Shown here piece by piece: positions 59,081 through 64,000 of a stretch of DNA of 64,000 nt. Source of the DNA: Planctobacterium marinum (GTDB lineage: Bacteria; Pseudomonadota; Gammaproteobacteria; Enterobacterales; Alteromonadaceae); contig NZ_AP027272.1 of NCBI RefSeq assembly GCF_036322805.1, positions 806,001 to 870,000 on the forward strand, written 5' to 3'. Under the pieces are notes generated by a model. It saw only the letters and a program-made list of their open reading frames with translations, was not told the origin of the DNA and made no database searches. Numbering within the stretch: position 1 is the stretch's first letter; the number at the start of each line of letters is the position of its first letter. The translations under genes were made by a program, and so were the position numbers.

Positions 59081-59899
59081 TTAGCTCTTACCTTGCTGCT
59101 GCAAAATTTGTTCAAGCTGAGTTTGCACAGCGGTTAATTTGGCATCGAGATCTTTGATGGTGGGCTCGTGATTGGCTTCTCGTTCGGCCTTCAGTACCTT
59201 AGCATGCTCTTGCTCCATGACATTAACAACGATACCGATGACCATGTTCAAAAAGGCAAAAGCAGTGAAAAAGATGAAACTGATATAAAAAATCCAACTA
59301 AGTGGGTAATACTCCATGGTTTCGTACATAACATCAGTCCAATCTTCGAACGTCATAACCCGGAATAAGGTCAGCAGGGAAATAGCGATATCTCCCCATA
59401 ATTCCGGATTGATATTGTAAAATAAAGTGCTGCCCACCGCTGCGTAGATATAAAAAATAATGAACATTAGCAGCATCACGTAGCCTAGTTGTGGCAAGGC
59501 TTTGATTAGACTGGTGAGCAATATGCGCAATTCAGGGATAAACGACACCATACGCAATACCCTGAAAACCCTGACCAGGCGGGCGATAACGGCGGCTTCT
59601 GAGTTTTCGATGGGGATCAAGCTGATCAACACAATTGTAGTGTCAAATATATTCCAGAAGTCTTTGAAAAAATTTCGTTTTTTGGTTTCAGCTAAAAAGC
59701 GAATGCTGATTTCCACCAGGAAAAATCCGGTAATAAACCAGTCTAAAAAGAAGGTGATTTGGTTAAAAGGGTCGGGAAGCTTGTAGGTTTTTGCACCCAC
59801 TAACAGGGCAGAAAAAATAATCACCGAAATAACAAATAATTCGAATATTTTATTAGAGCGAATGCGCAAAAAAATGTTCTGAACTTCACGAATTTGCAT
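59081..59899 (-). CDS. Single-domain voltage-gated cation channel (BacNav/Cav-like)
   Basis: A 272-residue six-helix ion channel from the ATG at 59899 (a TTG at 59959 would add 20 residues). The S4 voltage sensor has arginines spaced by three at residues 107, 110, 113 and 116 (ARLVRVFRVLRM). The pore loop reads FRVMTFEDWTDVM, so the selectivity filter is TFEDW (183-187) instead of the TLESW of NaChBac. S6 ends in a cytoplasmic coiled coil (about 229-268), which in BacNav channels holds the tetramer. Na+ or Ca2+ permeability cannot be settled from sequence. Confidence 0.88.
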   Translation of the reverse strand: MQIREVQNIFLRIRSNKIFELFVISVIIFSALLVGAKTYKLPDPFNQITFFLDWFITGFFLVEISIRFLAETKKRNFFKDFWNIFDTTIVLISLIPIENSEAAVIARLVRVFRVLRMVSFIPELRILLTSLIKALPQLGYVMLLMFIIFYIYAAVGSTLFYNINPELWGDIAISLLTLFRVMTFEDWTDVMYETMEYYPLSWIFYISFIFFTAFAFLNMVIGIVVNVMEQEHAKVLKAEREANHEPTIKDLDAKLTAVQTQLEQILQQQGKS

Positions 59900-60078
59900 G
59901 GTTAAAAAGTACCTACCGAAAAAATGCGCATAGCATAGGGGTTTGCTCCGGTCTGTCAAACGAAATCACATCTCTGTTAAGCGCTGTTTACAATTGCGAT
60001 TTGTGCTACTTTTGAAATAAGCTGCTTAAGCACACAATTGCATTACAATATCGCTAACTAATTTCTGGAAGCACACAA

Positions 60079-60705
60079 TTGGAACAGGTTCTCTTTGTCT
60101 TTACTTCGCTACTCGCCATGATCAATCCAATTGCTGCGATCCCGGTTTATATCAGTCTTACGCAAGCGTTGAGTCTTAAGACCCGACGCAAGGTGATCCT
60201 GCTCTCTACTGCCGCTGCCTTCTCGGCCATGGTTATTTTTGCTCTGGCTGGCCAGGCAATTTTTAGTTTCTTTAGCATTCATGTCAGCTCTCTACGGGTC
60301 GTTGGTGGGGTTTTGTTCTTCGTGATGGGCTATGAAATGTTGCGCGGCAGAACTGTGCCCAAAAAACTGCCAGAAGAAAGTGACGACAACTACGGTAAAG
60401 ATATCGCAGTAACCCCGCTTGGTATTCCCATGATTTGTGGACCAGGGGCCATTACGATGGTTACGTTGTTTATGCAAGAAGCCACCAGTGCGATGCAACA
60501 GGTGAATGTAGTACTGGGTATTTTAGGAGCCTGCCTGGCCACGGCACTGGTGTTTACTATTGGTGAGAGCGTACTCAGGGTTTTAGGAAAAACCGGAGCG
60601 AATGTCATGATGCGCTTAATGGGACTTATCATGATGCTCATTGCTGTAGAGTTTTTCTTTGCCGGCATACTGTATTACGTAAAAACTATCGGTGCTGCTC
60701 TGTGA
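60079..60705 (+). CDS. MarC family integral membrane protein
   Basis: A 208-residue inner-membrane protein with six helices of the MarC/UPF0056 family (FTSLLAMINPIAAIPVYISL at the start; PLGIPMICGPGAI in the middle). The function is unknown; the old link to multiple antibiotic resistance was withdrawn. The start is TTG at 60079 with TGGAAG upstream and lies in the second copy of a 13-bp direct repeat. A short GTAGGA/TCCTAC stem follows the gene. Confidence 0.9.
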   Translation: MEQVLFVFTSLLAMINPIAAIPVYISLTQALSLKTRRKVILLSTAAAFSAMVIFALAGQAIFSFFSIHVSSLRVVGGVLFFVMGYEMLRGRTVPKKLPEESDDNYGKDIAVTPLGIPMICGPGAITMVTLFMQEATSAMQQVNVVLGILGACLATALVFTIGESVLRVLGKTGANVMMRLMGLIMMLIAVEFFFAGILYYVKTIGAAL

Positions 60706-60717
60706 AATATGCGTGGA

Positions 60718-60735
60718 TGTAGGATATCTCCTACA
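60718..60735 (+). terminator. Possible terminator after the MarC gene
   Basis: Perfect 7-bp stem TGTAGGA-TATC-TCCTACA followed by GGCTTTT. The T-run is short; the GTAG/CTAC ends also resemble REP-type foldbacks. Confidence 0.4.
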
Positions 60736-60828
60736 GGCTTTTCAGTCATGTCTACTCGTGCGAATTTAAAAATAATCTAAACTCTATAACTGATCAGATG
60801 TGTGAACTTTGGTAGTTAAAAAAGAGCA

Positions 60829-60999
60829 ATGCAAAACAACGGCAACCTAAAATCTTTGCAGGAAAAACTGCGTCATTTAATGGGGACTTTACAGCAAAAG
60901 CCCGGTGACATGGGCGACGTACGTAGACTCACAAAACAGCTGCAACAGGTAGTGAGCGATGTAGATCAGCTTAAACAGCGATTGAGCGCCGATAACTAA
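60829..60999 (+). CDS. Small protein of 56 residues, unknown
   Basis: ATG at 60829, stop TAA at 60997. The product MQNNGNLKSLQEKLRHLMGT... is polar and mostly helical, with heptad-like spacing (LTKQLQQVVSDVDQLKQRL at the end), suggesting a short coiled coil. The ribosome site AAAGAG is upstream. It is the first of three tiny same-strand reading frames between the MarC gene and tolC. I do not recognise it. Confidence 0.6.
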   Translation: MQNNGNLKSLQEKLRHLMGTLQQKPGDMGDVRRLTKQLQQVVSDVDQLKQRLSADN

Positions 61000-61113
61000 A
61001 CCCGTATTTTGTGTTCTATTTCTCAATTTCCTCGTTTTCCTGAAGTAAACTCTGCAAGGAATTTTGGTTTCTGTCGATAAGTACTACAACAGTAGAGTGA
61101 TTACGGAGTAACC

Positions 61114-61278
61114 ATGAAAATGACTCATCAGGAACAATTCCAAATTAAGGCGTTACAATTGTTTGGCGAATTGGATGGTGCTCATCGCAATAGACAAGAT
61201 GGTGCGCTTCTGGCTCAGCGCTTTCAGAAAATGGTTGAAGATTTCAAGCTGGTTCAGCAGCAACACGAGACAATTTAA
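61114..61278 (+). CDS. Small protein of 54 residues, unknown
   Basis: ATG at 61114 with GGAG 6 nt upstream; TAA at 61276. The product begins MKMTHQEQFQIKALQLFGEL and is a glutamine-rich, helical, acidic-basic mixed peptide (ends KLVQQQHETI). The good ribosome site and coding-like codon use support expression. It has no recognised family, and is the middle member of the small-protein trio. Confidence 0.62.
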   Translation: MKMTHQEQFQIKALQLFGELDGAHRNRQDGALLAQRFQKMVEDFKLVQQQHETI

Positions 61279-61493
61279 CGCGCAATTACTCACTGCTTAG
61301 TGGCCTATGATTGCAGCAAATTAGTGAAACACTTCACCAAAGTGGGAAAACTAAATTGGTGACTCATTAGGATTACATATAATCGTCAGAAATGTCTTAC
61401 ACAAGATTAAGTGTCGTGCCAACGCATTAGCACTAACAGAGACATAAAATAACAGAAATACGCATCCCAACCATGATGAACAGGAAGAGCACC

Positions 61494-61664
61494 GTGACAC
61501 CGCAAATGTTATTGGAAGAGTTACAGCAGAAAATTGGTAAAATCGCAGTTAATCTGAACAATATGCCAAAAGGCGAAGAGCAAGTGGCTAACATCAGTCA
61601 TTCGCTGGAAGATGTGATTATCGATCTGGAATGTGTTCGCGATTACATCAAGGTGCGTGGTTAA
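61494..61664 (+). CDS. Small protein of 56 residues, unknown
   Basis: I chose GTG at 61494 because AGGAAGAG lies just upstream; an ATG at 61473 is in frame (63 residues) but has no ribosome site. The product reads MTPQMLLEELQQKIGKIAVN and ends in an acidic helix (ISHSLEDVIIDLECVRDYI). Predicted soluble and all-helical. It is followed by a strong bidirectional terminator shared with tolC. No family recognised. Confidence 0.62.
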   Translation: MTPQMLLEELQQKIGKIAVNLNNMPKGEEQVANISHSLEDVIIDLECVRDYIKVRG

Positions 61665-61683
61665 TAACAACTGCACTCACCTC

Positions 61684-61716
61684 AAAAAAAAAGGATGGCC
61701 ATTGCCATCCTTTTTT
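61684..61716. terminator. Bidirectional terminator between the small-protein genes and tolC
   Basis: A-rich tract, stem GGATGGC-CATT-GCCATCC and TTTTTT: works on both strands for the small gene and for the convergent tolC. Confidence 0.93.
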
Positions 61717-61731
61717 GTATCCAAGCGTTGC

Positions 61732-63045
61732 TTAACTTTGGGTTAAGCCACTGTTGATGTCTGCGACATCCTGCTCCGACAAGGTACCCGCCGCTTGTTT
61801 CAGGCTGAGAATACTGGTGATATAGCCATAACGCGCGCCTGCCAGGTTTCGTTTGGCGTCGTACAGGTTTCGAGTACTTTGTAATACGTCAACGATGGTA
61901 CGAGTGCCCACTTCAAAACCCGCCTCTGTGGCTTTCAGTGCGCTTTCTGCCGATACAACCGCTTGGTTTAACGCCTTAATACGAGAGATTGCTGCAGTCA
62001 CGTCAAAGTAGTTAGAGCGCACACTGCGCACCACAGAACGATATATTCGCTCACGCTCTTCGCTGGTGGCAACAAAGCTGTAACGGGCAGAATCAACAGC
62101 AGCACTCACGCCACCACCTTGGTAAAGCGGGATAGTGACGCCTAATTCAATATAGCTGGTATCAAAACGGTCGGTTGATTCACTGATACTGGCATCCGAT
62201 GATTGACCTTCCGTATCATTAGAATTGTATTGACCTCTCAGTGCTACGGTTGGATAGTGTCCATTCTTGGCAATTTCGATATCTTCTTTGGCAATATCAA
62301 CGCTAAGTTTAGAGGCTAATAGTTGCAAGTTGCGATCTTCTGCTTGACTCACCCAGGCATTGATATCGCTTGGTGCAGGCATGCTGGCACTGAAAGTTTG
62401 GGTATTGAGCACATCGATATCGGGATGGTAATTTCCCGTGATTTCACGCAAAGCTTCTAGCGTGATCTCGACGTTATTTTGTGCGCTGATTTCGCTGGCT
62501 ACGGCGGTATCAAACTGCGCCTGTGCTTCATGCACGTCGGTGATGGCCGTTAAACCCACTTCAAAACGCTGTTTGGTTTGCTCTAGCTGACGCTCGATGG
62601 CGCGCTTTTCTGCTTTGGCAAATTCCAAATCGTCTTGTGCTTGCAACACATTAAAATATGCGGTGACAGTGCGCACAATCAGATCTTGTTTAGCAAATCC
62701 ATAGTTGGCGTCTGCCTGAGAGGCCTGAAGTTCAGCTCTGTCCAAATTTTTCCAATTAGAATAATCCCAAACAGACTGACTAAATCTTACGGTAATATCA
62801 TTGGTATTTCTGTGAGTATCGCCATTGGTGCGGGAAGCGTCCAGAGCAAGCTCAATTTGCGGTAACAGACGAGCCTGATTTTGTGTGATACCGGCGTATG
62901 CTACGTCTTTGTTTGCCTGTGATTGCAGAGTTGCTGGATCGTTCTGTAAAGCCTGTTGATAGACCTGAAGCAAGTTTTCTGCTGCTGCCGTACCAACCAG
63001 TCCAAAACCCATCACGATGGACAAGAGTGTTTTTTTCATGTGCAT
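61732..63045 (-). CDS. tolC: Outer-membrane efflux channel TolC
   Basis: Trimeric outer-membrane channel for RND, MFS and ABC exporters and type I secretion. The 437 residues have a signal peptide (about 1-22, ending TAAAEN) and two OEP repeats with long helices (about 30-220 and 230-430). It begins with the family pattern NLLQVYQQALQNDP. It lacks the long C-terminal tail of E. coli TolC. It is divergent from nudF, as in enterobacteria. No efflux pump genes are adjacent. Confidence 0.95.
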   Translation of the reverse strand: MHMKKTLLSIVMGFGLVGTAAAENLLQVYQQALQNDPATLQSQANKDVAYAGITQNQARLLPQIELALDASRTNGDTHRNTNDITVRFSQSVWDYSNWKNLDRAELQASQADANYGFAKQDLIVRTVTAYFNVLQAQDDLEFAKAEKRAIERQLEQTKQRFEVGLTAITDVHEAQAQFDTAVASEISAQNNVEITLEALREITGNYHPDIDVLNTQTFSASMPAPSDINAWVSQAEDRNLQLLASKLSVDIAKEDIEIAKNGHYPTVALRGQYNSNDTEGQSSDASISESTDRFDTSYIELGVTIPLYQGGGVSAAVDSARYSFVATSEERERIYRSVVRSVRSNYFDVTAAISRIKALNQAVVSAESALKATEAGFEVGTRTIVDVLQSTRNLYDAKRNLAGARYGYITSILSLKQAAGTLSEQDVADINSGLTQS

Positions 63046-63317
63046 TCCTAGTGTATTGTGCAGCTAATTGTCACTGCAAGCTTAGTCCAATTCCCGTTTA
63101 TCGGAGCTATCTGTCACCTAATTTTTTAACAGACAGGTAAAGCAACCCCTATTATTTTTATGCTGCGCAGTTTACTGAAAGCCGAGGCAATCCCCAAATG
63201 CTTTGCAGTAACAGTCATTAAGCAAGTGTAACAGAATATTTTTGCCTGTAACCTTTATGACCGTGATAGTCTGTTCAGAGCTTTAACCGCAACACTCACC
63301 TGATAGAAGGAGCCATT
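63046..63317. promoter_or_regulatory. Divergent tolC / nudF promoter region
   Basis: A 272-bp gap without a credible gene. AT-rich; no clear palindrome. A marbox cannot be assigned by eye. Confidence 0.35.
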
Positions 63318-63947
63318 GTGTCCAACTGGCATCGTTTTACTGATTCTGATGTAGAGATTGAACAACAAGAACCTAAATTTGAAGGTTTTTTTACCGTTTT
63401 CAACTATAAACTTCGGCATAAGTTATTCGCTGGTGGCTGGAGTGGCTGGATTTCTCGTGAAGTTCTAGACAGAGGTCATGCCGTTGCTATGTTGCCCTAT
63501 GACCCTGTTCGGCAGGAATTCGTCATGATTGAGCAGTTTCGGGTAGGGGCTGTACCTACTTCCAATAAGCCTTGGTTGCTGGAAATTGTGGCCGGCATGA
63601 TTGACGAGGGAGAAACTCGTGAAGCGGTTGCACTGAGAGAAGCACAGGAAGAGGCCGGACTCGAAGTTAAAAGCTTGATAGAATTGACAGATTATTTACC
63701 CAGTCCGGGCGGTGCCACAGAGCGTTTGTACCTTTATTTGGGCATTGTAGATGCCCAAGAGGCTCACGGTATTCACGGCCTGGACCATGAAAACGAAGAC
63801 ATACTAGTGCATCGCATTCCTGAAGCACAAGTATGGGAGCTTTTAAAGCTGGGAGAGTTTGACAATTCCGCCACCATTATTGCGCTGCAATGGTTCTTCT
63901 TACACAAACAAGAACTATTGGAAAAAGTAGCGGCAAATAAGGTATAA
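63318..63947 (+). CDS. nudF: ADP-ribose pyrophosphatase NudF
   Basis: Hydrolyses ADP-ribose to AMP and ribose 5-phosphate. The 209 residues carry the Nudix box GxxxxxExxxxxxxREAQEEAG at about 93-115 (GMIDEGETREAVALREAQEE), plus the ADP-ribose-specific downstream region LPSPGGATERLYLYLG. It is divergent from tolC, its conserved neighbour. It is probably followed by the usual yqiB-cpdA group, outside the window. Confidence 0.96.
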   Translation: MSNWHRFTDSDVEIEQQEPKFEGFFTVFNYKLRHKLFAGGWSGWISREVLDRGHAVAMLPYDPVRQEFVMIEQFRVGAVPTSNKPWLLEIVAGMIDEGETREAVALREAQEEAGLEVKSLIELTDYLPSPGGATERLYLYLGIVDAQEAHGIHGLDHENEDILVHRIPEAQVWELLKLGEFDNSATIIALQWFFLHKQELLEKVAANKV

Positions 63948-63992
63948 CAATAGCTCTATCTGATAAGCATATTTAAGGAAAACGAATAATAG

Positions 63993-64000
63993 ATGGCAAC
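63993..64000 (+). CDS. Possible start of the next gene (cut by window edge)
   Basis: ATGGCAAC at the very end, preceded by AAGGAA at 14 nt. In related genomes yqiB (DUF1249) follows nudF. Only two complete codons are visible, so this rests on position alone. Confidence 0.25.

Overview
The window is chromosomal DNA from a marine-type gammaproteobacterium, most likely of the order Alteromonadales. I base this on the gene families, on the arcB-gltBD / rpoN-lpt-kds-mla-murA / degQS-zapE-rplM-rpsI-sspAB / dolP-diaA-yraN-lpoA-rsmI / tolC-nudF neighbourhoods, which follow the gammaproteobacterial core order, and on petABC lying between rpsI and sspA. Base composition looks even across the core (mid-40s % GC by eye). 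No rRNA, tRNA, CRISPR array, prophage or intact transposase gene was seen.

Layout: 1-4944 gltD (cut by the left edge) and gltB, glutamate synthase, minus strand. 5418-7829 arcB, redox sensor kinase. 7826-11176 a small accessory block: amine-oxidase-like flavoprotein plus ChrR-like cupin, a short-chain dehydrogenase broken by a one-base frameshift, and a divergent TetR regulator with two operator-like palindromes. 11177-11848 is a gene-free decayed stretch. 11849-13787 YHS protein and MgtE. 14092-21843 is one long minus-strand envelope/nitrogen-PTS cluster (yrbG-kdsD-kdsC-lptC-lptA-lptB-rpoN-hpf-ptsN-rapZ-ptsO). Divergent from it, 22303-26926 holds mlaFEDCB-ibaG-murA. 26944-30014 degS, degQ, zapG. 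30214-36659 zapE, rplM-rpsI, petABC and sspAB. 36701-41302 a small membrane protein, dolP, diaA, yraN, lpoA and rsmI. 41300-41535 a 236-bp MITE-like element. 41533-43017 a protein with a degenerate HD-like motif. 43146-43485 rnpB. 43527-43780 a structured repeat region. 43809-54547 an accessory and stress block: cis/trans fatty-acid isomerase with an SDR, MscS with a proton antiporter, a hybrid kinase, a PqiA-like protein and an ABC exporter. 54600-58932 GGDEF protein, cysG, DEAD-box helicase. 59081-61664 a one-domain voltage-gated channel, MarC and three very small proteins. 61732-63947 tolC and nudF.

How it works together: the core clusters build and maintain the outer membrane (Kdo synthesis, Lpt transport, Mla lipid recycling, LpoA, DolP, DegS/DegQ quality control, TolC). 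They also couple nitrogen status to regulation (GltBD, sigma-54, PtsN/NPr/RapZ) and carry respiration and its sensing (cytochrome bc1, ArcB). The accessory blocks add responses to membrane stress and osmotic shock.

The most notable unexplained material is non-coding. There is a roughly 170-bp dispersed element in two copies that folds into multi-arm structures, with a compensatory base-pair change between the copies. One copy is bracketed by short repeats derived from the 3' end of rnpB, also with a compensatory change. A TA-flanked MITE supplies the stop codons of both neighbouring genes, and a decayed relative of it lies at about 11.36 kb. Several leaders (gltB, mgtE, rplM, degS, cysG) carry hairpins or inverted repeats that suggest regulation.
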